Notes: generated by a model from the letters alone, not told the origin. Shown: positions 1 through 9,303, counted from the stretch's first letter. The stretch is DNA of 64,000 bases from JBCCGR01 sp039029195 (GCA_039029195.1 JBCCGR010000021.1:1-64000), one strand, 5' to 3'. Translations and numbers: made by a program.

Positions 1-168
1 GTTGAATTCTCGTTCGGGCCTCCCTGGTGGATGCATATGGTCATCTGGATTCCGGTCATTCTGGTGCTTGGCATTGCCGTTACACGGGCAATCAAAGGCA
101 TTCTGATTGTCTTGCAGTATCAGCACAACGCAGCCGAAGGCCGGTTGGTTGGACAGGACGAGGCATGA
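1..168 (+). CDS. DUF983 family membrane protein (3' end only)
   Basis: Reading frame 1 is open from the window edge to a TGA whose last bases overlap the ATG of the next gene. The visible 55 residues contain PPWWMHMVIW, a hydrophobic segment, and AIKGILIVLQYQHNAAEG, which matches my memory of the C-terminal end of DUF983 proteins. These are small alphaproteobacterial membrane proteins usually placed between cytochrome oxidase genes and SURF1, which fits the next gene. The start lies outside the window. The function of DUF983 is not established. Confidence 0.75.
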   Translation, partial: VEFSFGPPWWMHMVIWIPVILVLGIAVTRAIKGILIVLQYQHNAAEGRLVGQDEA

Positions 169-947
169 GCAGCGAGGATCAGTTGAGGCCTTCGCGAGGC
201 CTCTCGGGTATCAAGCGCCTGGTGCTGCCCGTCTCCATTGTTGTGGGGTTTGTGGTTCTTTGCGCCCTGGGATCATGGCAGGTGCACCGGCTTCACTGGA
301 AAAATGATCTGATTGCGCGCGTGGAATTGCGCTCAAAGGCAGCGCCGAAATCTATCGATTCCATCGATCTCGACAACACGCCGGGTGAACAACTCGATTA
401 TGTTCCAGCATTTGCAAATGGAACTTTTCTGCACGACCACGAAACCTATTTCTTTGCCACCCACAAGGGCACAACAGGTTGGTTCGTCTACACCCCCTTG
501 CAGCGTGCGGACGGGACATTTCTGATCGTCAATCGTGGCTTTGTTCCATACGAAATGAAGGAACCCTCATTGCGTTCGGAGGGGCAGATTGCGGATTCAC
601 AATTGGTCGTTGGTCTTTTGCGTCAAACGCTTGCGCGAAAGCCCGGGCGTTTCCTCCCCGATAACGAACCCAACAAGAACATATTCTATTGGAAAGATAT
701 CAAATCCATGGCTCAGACCTCCGGGTTGGATGTTTCCAAAGTGCTTCCCGTGTTCCTCGATGCGTCCGATGTACCCAATCCTGGCGGCTTTCCGATTGGC
801 GGGGTGACGCGTATGTCGTTCCCAAACAATCATTTACAGTATGCAATTACGTGGTTTGGTCTGGCTGCCGCATTGCTTTGCGTTGGGGCGAGCTTTATGT
901 GGACAAGACGCCGAGGAAATTCGATCTCTGAACGGGTGCCTGATTGA
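165..947 (+). CDS. SURF1 family cytochrome c oxidase assembly protein
   Basis: A 260-residue SURF1-type protein, which in other systems helps insert haem a into cytochrome c oxidase subunit I at the inner membrane. The first membrane helix (about residues 19-36) is followed by the family signature GSWQVHRLHWKNDLI, and a second helix lies near residues 224-247. Between them is the periplasmic domain with GWFVYTPL and VNRGFVP. The ATG at 165 overlaps the DUF983 stop and gives the normal family length; an upstream in-frame ATG at 27 would add an unrelated 46-residue extension and is rejected. The stop overlaps the ispH start, so the genes are probably cotranscribed. Confidence 0.9.
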   Translation: MSSEDQLRPSRGLSGIKRLVLPVSIVVGFVVLCALGSWQVHRLHWKNDLIARVELRSKAAPKSIDSIDLDNTPGEQLDYVPAFANGTFLHDHETYFFATHKGTTGWFVYTPLQRADGTFLIVNRGFVPYEMKEPSLRSEGQIADSQLVVGLLRQTLARKPGRFLPDNEPNKNIFYWKDIKSMAQTSGLDVSKVLPVFLDASDVPNPGGFPIGGVTRMSFPNNHLQYAITWFGLAAALLCVGASFMWTRRRGNSISERVPD

Positions 948-1942
948 GCGAAAAATCTGAACTCACTCTGCGTTTGTGTGGTCCGCGCGGGTTTTGCGCT
1001 GGTGTTGATCGTGCAATTCAGATCGTCATTCTTGCGATCAAGAAATACGGTGCTCCGGTCTATGTCCGACATGAGATTGTGCACAATCGTTATGTTGTGG
1101 AGGGGCTTGAATCCCGTGGTGCCATATTCGTTGAGACGCTCTCGGAGGTGCCGCCCACCGATCAGCCAGTGATATTTTCCGCGCACGGTGTTCCCAAATC
1201 TGTCCCGGAATCGGCCAAAGCACGCAATCTGTTCTATCTCGATGCCACATGCCCGCTTGTGTCCAAGGTTCACAAGCAGGCCATGCGGCACAATCGATTG
1301 GGTCGACACGTGCTCCTTGTGGGGCACAAGGGGCACCCGGAAGTCATTGGCACGATGGGGCAGTTGCCGGAAGGTGCAACCACCCTTGTGGAAAGCGTGG
1401 AAGACGCAAATTCGCTGAAACCTGATGATCCGTCCCGACTGGGATTTGTGACACAAACAACCCTCTCCGTCGACGACACGTCCGACATCATCCAAACGCT
1501 GATGCAGCGTTTTCCTGAGATGCAGGCGCCGGCGGCAGAATCGATCTGCTACGCAACCACCAATCGTCAGGATGCCGTAAAAAACGCCGCTCCGGGAACG
1601 GACCTGTTTTTGATTGTTGGCGCGCCCAATTCATCCAATTCACGCCGTCTGGTGGAAGTTGCCGAGCGGGCAGGGGCGCACCGTGGCCTTCTCGTTCAGA
1701 ACGCCGGTGAAATTCCCTGGGATGAATTGGGAGATATTTCGACCGTCAGCCTCTCCGCGGGAGCCTCCGCCCCTGAAATTCTGGTGAATGAAATTGTCGA
1801 GACCTTTCGCGAAAGGTACGTCATGACGCTCGAACTGGCCGAAACCACCAAAGAGACGGAAGAGTTTCTTGTGACACGTGAGCTGCGGGACGTGGCGCTT
1901 GAACCGGCCGACATGTCATTCGTGAACGGACCGGCAGCCTGA
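944..1942 (+). CDS. ispH: 4-hydroxy-3-methylbut-2-enyl diphosphate reductase
   Basis: IspH catalyses the last step of the MEP isoprenoid pathway, giving IPP and DMAPP from HMBPP with a 4Fe-4S cluster. The three expected cluster cysteines are visible: Cys18 in GPRGFCAGVDRA, one in DATCPLVSKVH and one in ESICYATTNRQ. The substrate-binding segments HEIVHN and VGAPNSSNS are also present. Length (332 residues) is slightly above the usual size because of a C-terminal tail. The start is a TTG sharing bases with the SURF1 stop (TTGA), and thrB follows two bases downstream. Confidence 0.95.
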   Translation: MSEKSELTLRLCGPRGFCAGVDRAIQIVILAIKKYGAPVYVRHEIVHNRYVVEGLESRGAIFVETLSEVPPTDQPVIFSAHGVPKSVPESAKARNLFYLDATCPLVSKVHKQAMRHNRLGRHVLLVGHKGHPEVIGTMGQLPEGATTLVESVEDANSLKPDDPSRLGFVTQTTLSVDDTSDIIQTLMQRFPEMQAPAAESICYATTNRQDAVKNAAPGTDLFLIVGAPNSSNSRRLVEVAERAGAHRGLLVQNAGEIPWDELGDISTVSLSAGASAPEILVNEIVETFRERYVMTLELAETTKETEEFLVTRELRDVALEPADMSFVNGPAA

Positions 1943-1943
1943 C

Positions 1944-2903
1944 ATGGCCGTCTACACCGATGTTTCAGACGAAGATCTCGACAGATTCCTTGCCGACTAT
2001 GATTTGGGTGAGGTGCTGGCGTTCAAGGGAATTGCTGAAGGTGTAGAGAACTCCAACTATCTGCTCAGAACGGATAAGTCCTCCTACATACTGACCCTCT
2101 ATGAAAAACGCGTGGATCCAAATGATCTGCCGTTCTTTCTAGGTCTGATGAACCATCTTGCAAAAGGTGGATTTGCGTGTCCGCAGCCGGTCGAAAACCG
2201 GGATGGCGCAATCCTTGGAACCTTGTCAGATCGTCCGGCTGCAATTGTCACCTTTCTGGAAGGCCGGTGGCCCAAACGTCCAAACGTTGATCATTGCTTA
2301 GCACTGGGCAAGGCGATGGCCAGGATGCATATGGCGGGTGAAGGGTTCGAAATCACTCGGAAGAATTCGCTGACCGTCGACGGCTGGCCCGATCTAATTG
2401 AAGCGACGGCCGATGATGCCAATGACGTGCATCCCGGCCTAAAAAGCCTGATCGCCACCTCCTATGACGAACTGAACGGAGCCTGGCCGAGAGACCTGCC
2501 CAAAGGCACAATCCATGCTGATCTGTTCCCCGACAATGTGTTTTTCCTGCGGGAAAACCTGTCCGGCTTCATCGACTTCTATTTCGCCTGCAACGATCTC
2601 CTAGCTTATGACATCGCCATATCACTGAACGCCTGGTGTTTTGAAACCGATGGCATGTTCAATGTCACCAAGGCTAAGGCGCTTGTTTCTGGGTATCAGT
2701 CGGTACGCAGTCTGTCTGTTGAAGAGTACGAAGCCCTGCCAATTCTTGCGCGGGGAGCGGCGCTGCGATTTCTTTTGACCAGACTTTACGACTGGATTCG
2801 AGTGCCGGAGGGCGCGCTGGTCACGCCGCATGACCCGCTGGAATATGTGCGCAAACTGAAGTTCCATCGGTCTGTCGCAACCACCTCAGCCTACGGATTG
2901 TGA
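1944..2903 (+). CDS. thrB: Homoserine kinase (APH-type ThrB)
   Basis: A 319-residue kinase of the aminoglycoside-phosphotransferase fold, the form of homoserine kinase common in alphaproteobacteria. It phosphorylates homoserine for threonine synthesis. The motif TIHADLFPDNVFF holds the catalytic loop, and GFIDFYFACNDLLAYDIAI the metal-binding Asp. The N-terminal EGVENSNYLL segment is characteristic. It follows ispH directly. The next enzyme of the pathway, ThrC, is encoded about 8 kb away on the other strand. Confidence 0.92.
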   Translation: MAVYTDVSDEDLDRFLADYDLGEVLAFKGIAEGVENSNYLLRTDKSSYILTLYEKRVDPNDLPFFLGLMNHLAKGGFACPQPVENRDGAILGTLSDRPAAIVTFLEGRWPKRPNVDHCLALGKAMARMHMAGEGFEITRKNSLTVDGWPDLIEATADDANDVHPGLKSLIATSYDELNGAWPRDLPKGTIHADLFPDNVFFLRENLSGFIDFYFACNDLLAYDIAISLNAWCFETDGMFNVTKAKALVSGYQSVRSLSVEEYEALPILARGAALRFLLTRLYDWIRVPEGALVTPHDPLEYVRKLKFHRSVATTSAYGL

Positions 2904-2957
2904 TCAAGGGGCTTTCATGATGCGCGAAACTGTTTTTCGAGCAGGCGGGAAACGGCT

Positions 2958-3416
2958 GTGAAATCGGTAGACATATGGACCGATGGCGCCTGCTCGCCAA
3001 ACCCAGGCCCCGGCGGCTGGGGCGTGCTTTTGCGTTTTGGTGCGATAGAAAAGGAACTGTGCGGCGGCCATCCCGACACCACCAACAACCAGATGGAACT
3101 GAATGCAGCGATTGAAGCGCTTAACGCGCTGAAAGAGCCGTGTGAGGTAAACCTTTATACCGATTCACAATATGTGAAGGGTGGAATCACAGGGTGGATT
3201 GCTGGCTGGAAGAAAAACGGCTGGAAAACGGCAGCAAAGAAACCGGTGAAGAATGCTGAACTCTGGCAGGATCTCGACCACGCTGTGGAACGCCACAAGA
3301 TCCACTGGCACTGGGTTAAGGGACACGCCGGTCACCCCGAAAACGAACGCGCCGACGAGCTCGCCCGAAAAGGCATGGAGCCGTACAAGGAAATGGTGCG
3401 TGGGGTGGTGGACTAA
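2958..3416 (+). CDS. rnhA: Ribonuclease HI
   Basis: A 152-residue RNase HI that degrades the RNA strand of RNA-DNA hybrids. All four acidic active-site positions can be picked out: Asp in WTDGACSPNPGPGGWG, Glu in QMELNAAIEAL, Asp in YTDSQYVKGG and Asp in NERADELARKG. The basic handle region KKNGWKTAAKKPVKN is intact. The start is a GTG at 2958, 54 bases after thrB. The gene ends within an inverted repeat that faces the convergent peroxiredoxin gene. Confidence 0.95.
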   Translation: MKSVDIWTDGACSPNPGPGGWGVLLRFGAIEKELCGGHPDTTNNQMELNAAIEALNALKEPCEVNLYTDSQYVKGGITGWIAGWKKNGWKTAAKKPVKNAELWQDLDHAVERHKIHWHWVKGHAGHPENERADELARKGMEPYKEMVRGVVD

Positions 3417-3426
3417 CAACCACCCC
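3402..3426. terminator. Inverted repeat between convergent rnhA and peroxiredoxin genes
   Basis: GGGGTGGT (3402-3409) pairs exactly with ACCACCCC (3419-3426) over a nine-base loop that contains the rnhA stop codon. There is no clear T-run on either side, so this may be a two-way terminator or just a fold at the convergent junction. Confidence 0.4.
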
Positions 3427-3441
3427 AAGCACCCCGAAGCT

Positions 3442-3924
3442 CTACATCTGACTCAACAAGGTCGCCGCTGAGGTTTCGTCAGCCTGTCCTGGATTGGGTT
3501 CGATATTCAAAAGTTCCACGGTGCCGTCATTGACCAGCATCGAGAAGCGCTTGGACCGCACACCCATTCCAGCGATGGAGAGGTCGATATCCAGGCCCGC
3601 AGCGGTTACGAACTCACCATTGCCATCTGAGAAATATCTGATCTTGCCTTCACCACCGGTGGCTTTGGCCCAGTGGTTCATGACGTGAACGTCGTTGACG
3701 GAAATCACACCGACAAGATCAACTCCCTTGCCAGAGAATGTGTCAATATTATCCAGAAAGCCCGGCAGGTGATTGGCATGGCAGGTCGGTGTGAACGCGC
3801 CAGGGACACCGAACAGCACCACTTTCTTGCCTGCAAACAGGTCTGCGGTTTCAACTTTGGCCGGTCCGTCTGCTGTCATTTCAGTTAGAGAGCCGGTGGC
3901 GAGTTTCTCACCAATTTGAGCCAT
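3442..3924 (-). CDS. Peroxiredoxin (Prx5 type)
   Basis: A 160-residue thiol peroxidase of the Prx5 group, which reduces hydrogen peroxide and organic hydroperoxides in the cytosol. The peroxidatic Cys48 lies in PGAFTPTCHANHLPGF, and the conserved Arg appears in GVRSKRFSMLVNDG. There is no fused glutaredoxin domain, so electrons probably come from separate glutaredoxin or glutathione. The start is the ATG of MAQIGEKL. It is read leftwards, downstream of the DsbD-like gene. Confidence 0.93.
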   Translation of the reverse strand: MAQIGEKLATGSLTEMTADGPAKVETADLFAGKKVVLFGVPGAFTPTCHANHLPGFLDNIDTFSGKGVDLVGVISVNDVHVMNHWAKATGGEGKIRYFSDGNGEFVTAAGLDIDLSIAGMGVRSKRFSMLVNDGTVELLNIEPNPGQADETSAATLLSQM

Positions 3925-4022
3925 TGCGTTTTCCTTAAGTTGGAATGAAGGATTGGAAATCGTGCCGATTTATAAGCGATGCAAGTGCGCCAATTTCAAG
4001 GAAAAAGAGCATGCCGCGGCCA

Positions 4023-4865
4023 TTATTTTGCGGCCGGCGTGAAGTTCTGTTCGATTCCCTGGCCGTCAGCAACCAGCGTGAAACGCAGCGATGTTTTGGT
4101 GACATCAGCGTCCTTCGGAACATCGCCCAAGTCGAGTTCAAACAGAGCAAGGCCTCCGCTTCTGCTGACAAGCTTTGCCGGTGGCACGTACCACAAAGGC
4201 GGGCCTTCCGCGTAGAGTTCGGTATTGCTGGCCGTTTGCGGAATTCGCGTTATCACTTCCAGGACCCTTCGGCCTTCTGCAGGTTCTGCGGCGACAATGT
4301 GCTGCGCTTCATGAAACGGTTTCGGTAACGCAGCCCGGCCTTGCCGCAGAACACTCAACTCGTCGAACGAAGAGGATGTCAGTTGCGTGTGGTCGATGCG
4401 AAACTGGGCCTGAACGGGGATGCAGATATCGGCGCAAATGCCGATAAGCACAGAACTTTCGATGCTGAAGAACGGAGTGGCTGATCCCGATTGAGCGCCC
4501 AGTTTGAACCGAATGGGAAACACCACGTGTTTCTCATAGCCGACCACATCTCCACTCGGTGTGGGCAACAGTCGAGGGGTCGGGAAGTCGGTCTCGGCAG
4601 AGGCAATGTTCTGCGACTGGCTGAAATCAAGTTGCAGTGGAATTCCCGAGCTACCCGGATTGCGCCAATAGGTTTTCCATCCATCTTCGAGGTGGACATC
4701 CAGTGCGCCAACAATCTCATCGGAAGTCTCGCTGGGTTGTACGATGAGCCTCATTTTAACACCGGTCGTCTCGAACCATTCTGAGCTCGCAGCATGTGCG
4801 ACGGCGCTGGACGCAACAAAAAGCACAGCCCCTATGAGTGACACGATGATCGACTGATTTGGCAT
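4023..4865 (-). CDS. DsbD N-terminal domain-like periplasmic protein
   Basis: A 280-residue exported protein starting at MPNQSIIVSLIGAVLFVASS with a signal peptide probably ending near AHA. The body matches the thiol:disulfide interchange DsbD N-terminal domain family: WKTYWRNPGSSGIPLQLDF, VVFPIRF and the cysteine pair in IGICADICIPVQ. The transmembrane and thioredoxin parts of full DsbD are absent, so the redox partner must be another protein. An upstream in-frame start would add 18 residues ahead of the signal peptide and is not used here. Confidence 0.8.
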   Translation of the reverse strand: MPNQSIIVSLIGAVLFVASSAVAHAASSEWFETTGVKMRLIVQPSETSDEIVGALDVHLEDGWKTYWRNPGSSGIPLQLDFSQSQNIASAETDFPTPRLLPTPSGDVVGYEKHVVFPIRFKLGAQSGSATPFFSIESSVLIGICADICIPVQAQFRIDHTQLTSSSFDELSVLRQGRAALPKPFHEAQHIVAAEPAEGRRVLEVITRIPQTASNTELYAEGPPLWYVPPAKLVSRSGGLALFELDLGDVPKDADVTKTSLRFTLVADGQGIEQNFTPAAK

Positions 4866-5028
4866 CGGTTGGCCTGCGCCCCGGTGTGTGAATGGTGGAT
4901 TTGCCGACCGAACCGGCAATGTGGACTAGTGGATTTGCCGCCTTGATTTCAGCATAATGAGAACACGGTCAACTGAAATTCACGTGTAGTTCTGCGAGGA
5001 ATTGATTATGTTGGCGCGAAGTTTGTGA

Positions 5029-5628
5029 GTGAGCCAAGAGTATTCGGAGCACGAATTGCAGCTTGAAGGCCAGTTTTTGATATCAATGCCCGGCATTGGT
5101 GACCCTCGCTTTGAGCGCAGCTTGATTTACCTGTGCGCACATTCAGCAAGCGGCGCAATGGGTTTCATCGTCAACCATGCGGTCGAATCCACCGACTTCC
5201 TGGCTCTGTTGAAACAACTTGAAATCCGCAACGAAAACAGCATCGCAAATCTCTCTCCGGAGGTTTCGTCCCTGCCAGTGTTTCGCGGAGGACCGGTGGA
5301 ACAGGCGCGCGGATTCGTTCTGCATTCGGCTGATTATTCCAGTGAATCGACCATGCAGGTGCAGGAAGACATCTGCCTCACTGCAACGCTGGATATCCTC
5401 AAGGCCATTGCCGACAACAACGGGCCAAGGGAGAAACTGCTGGTTCTTGGCTATGCTGGCTGGTCGCCGGGCCAGTTGGAAGACGAGATTGCGCGCAATG
5501 GATGGCTGACCGGCAAGGCGTCGAGCGACATCCTGTTCGAGCGCCAACTGGATCAGAAGTATGATCTTGCCCTGAAGTCTATGGGAATTGACGAAGCACT
5601 TCTGTCTGCTGATGCGGGCCACGCATGA
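5029..5628 (+). CDS. YqgE/AlgH family protein (UPF0301)
   Basis: A 199-residue UPF0301 protein. Family hallmarks are GQFLISMPGIGDPRFERSLI, GAMGFIVNH, VFRGGPV and LLVLGYAGWSPGQLEDEI. The biochemical role is not established, although homologues have been linked to regulation. The start is a GTG (MSQE). It is divergent from the DsbD-like gene with about 160 bases between them and convergent with the EAL gene. Confidence 0.88.
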   Translation: MSQEYSEHELQLEGQFLISMPGIGDPRFERSLIYLCAHSASGAMGFIVNHAVESTDFLALLKQLEIRNENSIANLSPEVSSLPVFRGGPVEQARGFVLHSADYSSESTMQVQEDICLTATLDILKAIADNNGPREKLLVLGYAGWSPGQLEDEIARNGWLTGKASSDILFERQLDQKYDLALKSMGIDEALLSADAGHA

Positions 5629-5646
5629 TTTGATGTGCGGTACGAC

Positions 5647-8550
5647 TTACTTGGCGAGCGGATAGTCCTGGATCAGTGCCTGCCAGGCCGCTTCGCCGGT
5701 CATGGGTTTGCCGAACACAAAACCCTGAGCATACTCACAACCCATTTTGTGCAGATCAAGCGCGTCAACCTCTGTTTCAGCCCCTTCGGCAACCACTTCC
5801 ATGCCGAGATCGTGCGCCAAAGACACAATTGACTGAAGGATCACCGGGCGGCCCTTGCCATTGGTGTTTTGAACGAATGCCTTATCGATTTTGATCGTGT
5901 CGAAAGGAAAGCGCATAAGATAGGAGAGCGACGAATAGCCAGTCCCGAAATCGTCCAATGACCAGCTTGCACCCAGCGCCTTGACCCGGTGAAGCACTTG
6001 AGACGAGTGCTCCGGGTTCTCCATGATCAGGGATTCAGTCAGTTCCAGCTTCAGCGTGTTGGGCAGCAATTGAACCTTGGTCAGCACGTTCTTGATATCG
6101 TTGATCAAGTCGTGGCGCAGCAGTTGACGGCTGGAAATGTTGACACTGGCAAATACCGGAACGCCGCCAAGGCCCGATTGCCAGCTCGCCAGCTCTCTTG
6201 CCGCCTTTTCAAGAACAAACATGCCAAGCGGAATGATCAGATCAGTGCGTTCGGCGATCGGAATGAATTCGCTAGGGCTGATCACACCGCGGCGCGGGTG
6301 CCGCCAGCGCATGAGCGCCTCAAATCCACCAATCACCTTCTCATCCAGATTCATGATCGGCTGATAGACGATCTCGATTTCATCGCGCTCCAGCGCACGG
6401 CGCAAATCCGATTCCAGGTGGACATTGCCGGATCGAATCTCCCTGAATGCGGGTCTGAACGGTTCAATTCTGTCTCCGCCAAACCGTTTGGCTTGGAACA
6501 TGGCAATCTCAGCGTCCTTGAGCATGTCTTCAGGCGCGTCCTGCCCTTCAGACCAGCTCACAAGGCCAATGGAGGCTGTCAGAAAAATCTCCTGCCCGGA
6601 GAAGCTTATTGGCGCTTTCAAAGCGCGTTTGATTGAATCCGCAAATTCCGCAATCCGGTCGGGTTCAAACTCCGACATGAGAAGCAGTCCGAACTGGTCA
6701 CCGTTCAGCCGGGCAAGGGAATCCTGCGGCTTCAACAGACGCGTCAGGCGCCGCGCTACCGTGAGGAGCATGGAATCGCCCACCGACAGCCCCAGACTGT
6801 CATTGATCTGGGAGAACCGGTCGATGTTGATCATGAAGACGGTTGGCTTGAAGTTGGCTTGTGCTCGAGCAAACGTCAGTACGGCATCAAGCCGGTCGAG
6901 AAACAGACGCCGGTTTGGCAGACCTGTGAGATTGTCATGAACGGCATCATGCAGTAGTCGTTCCTGGGAGGTCTTCTCCTCCGTGATGTTGGAGACCGTG
7001 CCCACGCAGCGCAGCACTTCACCATCCGATCCCAGCACCGGTCGGGCGCGCAGTGCGAACCATTGGAATTGCCCGTCTTGCGCACGAAGCCGCAAATCTT
7101 GCGCAATGCGTCCGCGACGATGTTCCAGTACCACATCAAGCGTCGAGCGAAACCGGTCACGATCCTCCGGGTGCAACAGTGTGAGCCAGTTGCGGGCAGG
7201 GCCGTTGAGTTCTTTTTCCTTCAGGCCAAGCGCCGCGCTCGCCTCCTTGCCGGTGAAGATGAAATCCCGGTCAACGTCCCAATCCCAGACGACATCTCCA
7301 GAACCCGTCAGTGCCAGCGCCTGCCGCTCGACATCGCTTACAAGGCCCTGAGCCAATGCGCCGCCAGCAAATGCGTGCTGCATGATCGTGAAGGAAATCA
7401 GCAGTACGATCAGAACCAGCCCTCCGCCTAGAGCGGGCTGCACAATATCGTTGTCGAGACGACCCGTGATTGTTGCCCATGCGCCGACGGTCCAGGTGAG
7501 AATAAGAAGCCAGGTGGGGATGAGCAGGATTGCCCGGTCGAAGCCACGGAAACCCAAGAACAGGATAAGCAACAAGCCGGCCCCGGCCGTTACAGAAAAG
7601 GAAAGCCGAGCAACACCCGACGCGATCGGCGGGTCAAGCACCGCCACAACGAACAGCACGAAAAGTCCCGCCAGCCAGGCAATCAGCGCGTAACTGTAAC
7701 GTGCATTCCAGCGGTTCAGATTGAGATAGGCGAAGATGAAAATCACAAGGCTCGCCGCCAGAAACACCTCCGTTCCAGCGCGCCAGATTTGTTCGTCGCC
7801 CGGTGCGAGGCCGATGATTTTGACAAGAAAGCCAAAATCCACGCAGACATAGGCAAGCACCGCCCAGGCAAGCGCAGCCGTTGCCGGGAACATCGAAGAT
7901 CCCTTGACCACGAACAAGATTGTCAGGAATACCGCCAGGAGCCCGGAAATCCCGAGCACAATCCCGCGATACAGCGTGTAGCTGTTCACAGTGTCCTTGT
8001 AGGCGTCGGGTTCCCATAGGGTGAACTGGGGTAGGCTCGGCGTTTTTAACTCCGCAACAAGTGTGATGATTGAACCCGGGTCCAATGTGATGAGGAAAAC
8101 ATCGGCTTCTTCAGAGGGCTGTCGGTCCAGCGAGAAGCCTTCACTCGGCGTGATGGAGATGATGCGGGTGGAGCCGAGTTCCGGCCAGATCAATCCCGAA
8201 CCGGAGAGGCGAAAATGCGGAGCGACAATCAGGCGGTCGATCTGCACATCGCTCGGATTTTTCAGGGCGATAACCGCCCAGTTCCCTTCCGCACCCTCTT
8301 CATTGGCGCGCACTTCGATGCGGCGCACAATGCCATCGGCACTTGCGGCGGTTGTCACCTGAATTCGTGAGCCGGCACCGGGATAGAAGTCAGTGGCGCC
8401 GGATAGATCAATCGCTGGCACGTCACCCGAAACCTCAACAGGTTCAAGGGCCAGAGTGGGCGATGCGCTCGCTACAGCGAGCACAATTGAGGCCACGAAT
8501 ATGCGCAGTCTGGCAAGGAAAAGCCCGGCCGTGAAATTGTCCCGCGTCAT
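5647..8550 (-). CDS. 7TM-PAS-GGDEF-EAL c-di-GMP signalling protein
   Basis: A large membrane sensor of about 967 residues. After a signal-like N-terminus comes a periplasmic domain (about 40-185), roughly seven membrane helices (187-390), a PAS/PAC domain (405-530), GGDEF (535-700) and EAL (710-960). The cyclase signature reads LNGDQF instead of GGDEF, so cyclase activity is doubtful. The EAL half looks intact: FEALMRW, ELTESLIM, DDFGTGYSSLSYL, KIDKAFVQ and AEGAET. The likely net activity is c-di-GMP hydrolysis tuned by periplasmic and PAS input. The ATG at 8550 is preferred over 8655 because it begins directly before the signal segment. Confidence 0.88.
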   Translation of the reverse strand: MTRDNFTAGLFLARLRIFVASIVLAVASASPTLALEPVEVSGDVPAIDLSGATDFYPGAGSRIQVTTAASADGIVRRIEVRANEEGAEGNWAVIALKNPSDVQIDRLIVAPHFRLSGSGLIWPELGSTRIISITPSEGFSLDRQPSEEADVFLITLDPGSIITLVAELKTPSLPQFTLWEPDAYKDTVNSYTLYRGIVLGISGLLAVFLTILFVVKGSSMFPATAALAWAVLAYVCVDFGFLVKIIGLAPGDEQIWRAGTEVFLAASLVIFIFAYLNLNRWNARYSYALIAWLAGLFVLFVVAVLDPPIASGVARLSFSVTAGAGLLLILFLGFRGFDRAILLIPTWLLILTWTVGAWATITGRLDNDIVQPALGGGLVLIVLLISFTIMQHAFAGGALAQGLVSDVERQALALTGSGDVVWDWDVDRDFIFTGKEASAALGLKEKELNGPARNWLTLLHPEDRDRFRSTLDVVLEHRRGRIAQDLRLRAQDGQFQWFALRARPVLGSDGEVLRCVGTVSNITEEKTSQERLLHDAVHDNLTGLPNRRLFLDRLDAVLTFARAQANFKPTVFMINIDRFSQINDSLGLSVGDSMLLTVARRLTRLLKPQDSLARLNGDQFGLLLMSEFEPDRIAEFADSIKRALKAPISFSGQEIFLTASIGLVSWSEGQDAPEDMLKDAEIAMFQAKRFGGDRIEPFRPAFREIRSGNVHLESDLRRALERDEIEIVYQPIMNLDEKVIGGFEALMRWRHPRRGVISPSEFIPIAERTDLIIPLGMFVLEKAARELASWQSGLGGVPVFASVNISSRQLLRHDLINDIKNVLTKVQLLPNTLKLELTESLIMENPEHSSQVLHRVKALGASWSLDDFGTGYSSLSYLMRFPFDTIKIDKAFVQNTNGKGRPVILQSIVSLAHDLGMEVVAEGAETEVDALDLHKMGCEYAQGFVFGKPMTGEAAWQALIQDYPLAK

Positions 8551-8653
8551 TGTTGTTGTTTTTCGATCCGAAGCCCCAACGAATATGTCCCGTCTTGATA
8601 CTCGACAAGCAACAGCAGGTAAACGGTGCTTGAACGGTGAACCAACCTTTTTC

Positions 8654-8674
8654 AAACGCCAAAATCAGGCGTTT
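8654..8674. terminator. Inverted repeat between acetyltransferase and EAL genes
   Basis: AAACGCC (8654-8660) and GGCGTTT (8668-8674) form a perfect seven-pair stem with a seven-base loop right after the stop of the leftward acetyltransferase gene. The T-run on the minus strand is only three bases, so termination is possible but weakly supported. Confidence 0.4.
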
Positions 8675-9280
8675 CTAGGCCCGGTGCACGCGTGTGGGAC
8701 GTGGGTCATCCCGGAGCAAGGCATATAATATGTGGTCCTGCCATTGGCCGTTGATTTTCAGGTACTTCCGAGCAAGACCTTCCTTTATGAACCCACAGCT
8801 TTCAAGCAGAGTCATAGACCGCTGATTGGTGGGAATTGAGGCGGCCTCGATGCGGTGCAGATTGAGTGTGTCAAACACATGCGGCACCAACGTGCAAAGG
8901 GCTTCTTTCATGAATCCCTGGCCAGCAAACGGTTCACCCATCCAATAGCCCAAAGTGCAAGAACGAGATATGCCTTGACGAATGTTGGAAAGGGTGACGC
9001 CACCCAACAGCGCATGGTCTTGCGACCGGAAAAGATAATAGGGCAGGGCGCGGCCTGCATTGAGATCGCTGTTATATTGCCTCAGTCGCTCCCGAAACGC
9101 TGAGCGGCTGAGATCAGCTTCACCCCAGACTGGTTCCCACGGACGGAGGAACGCAATGCTGTCGCGCCGCAACGTTGACCACTGCTTGTGATCATCAATG
9201 GTTGGAACGCGCAAATAGATGCGTTCAGAGTCCAGCCTTGGTGCGTCGTTTGGAGAACTGACAAACGGTAAAATGCGCAT
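8675..9280 (-). CDS. GNAT N-acetyltransferase (RimJ type)
   Basis: A 201-residue acetyltransferase resembling RimJ/RimL proteins, which acetylate N-termini of ribosomal or other proteins. Supporting segments are RLDSERIYLRVPTIDDH, LGYWMGEPFAGQGFMKEAL (acetyl-CoA pyrophosphate loop) and RIEAASIPTNQRSMTLLESCGF. It is last in a leftward run with the M16 peptidase and thrC genes, with a 23-base gap to the former. The actual substrate cannot be inferred from sequence. Confidence 0.85.
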   Translation of the reverse strand: MRILPFVSSPNDAPRLDSERIYLRVPTIDDHKQWSTLRRDSIAFLRPWEPVWGEADLSRSAFRERLRQYNSDLNAGRALPYYLFRSQDHALLGGVTLSNIRQGISRSCTLGYWMGEPFAGQGFMKEALCTLVPHVFDTLNLHRIEAASIPTNQRSMTLLESCGFIKEGLARKYLKINGQWQDHILYALLRDDPRPTRVHRA

Positions 9281-9303
9281 GGGTTTTCGTCCGCGCTACA
9301 TCC

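Noticed and set aside
830..1495. 221-codon minus-strand open frame
   Set aside because: Antisense to SURF1 and ispH, both firmly identified; composition is that of a shadow frame.
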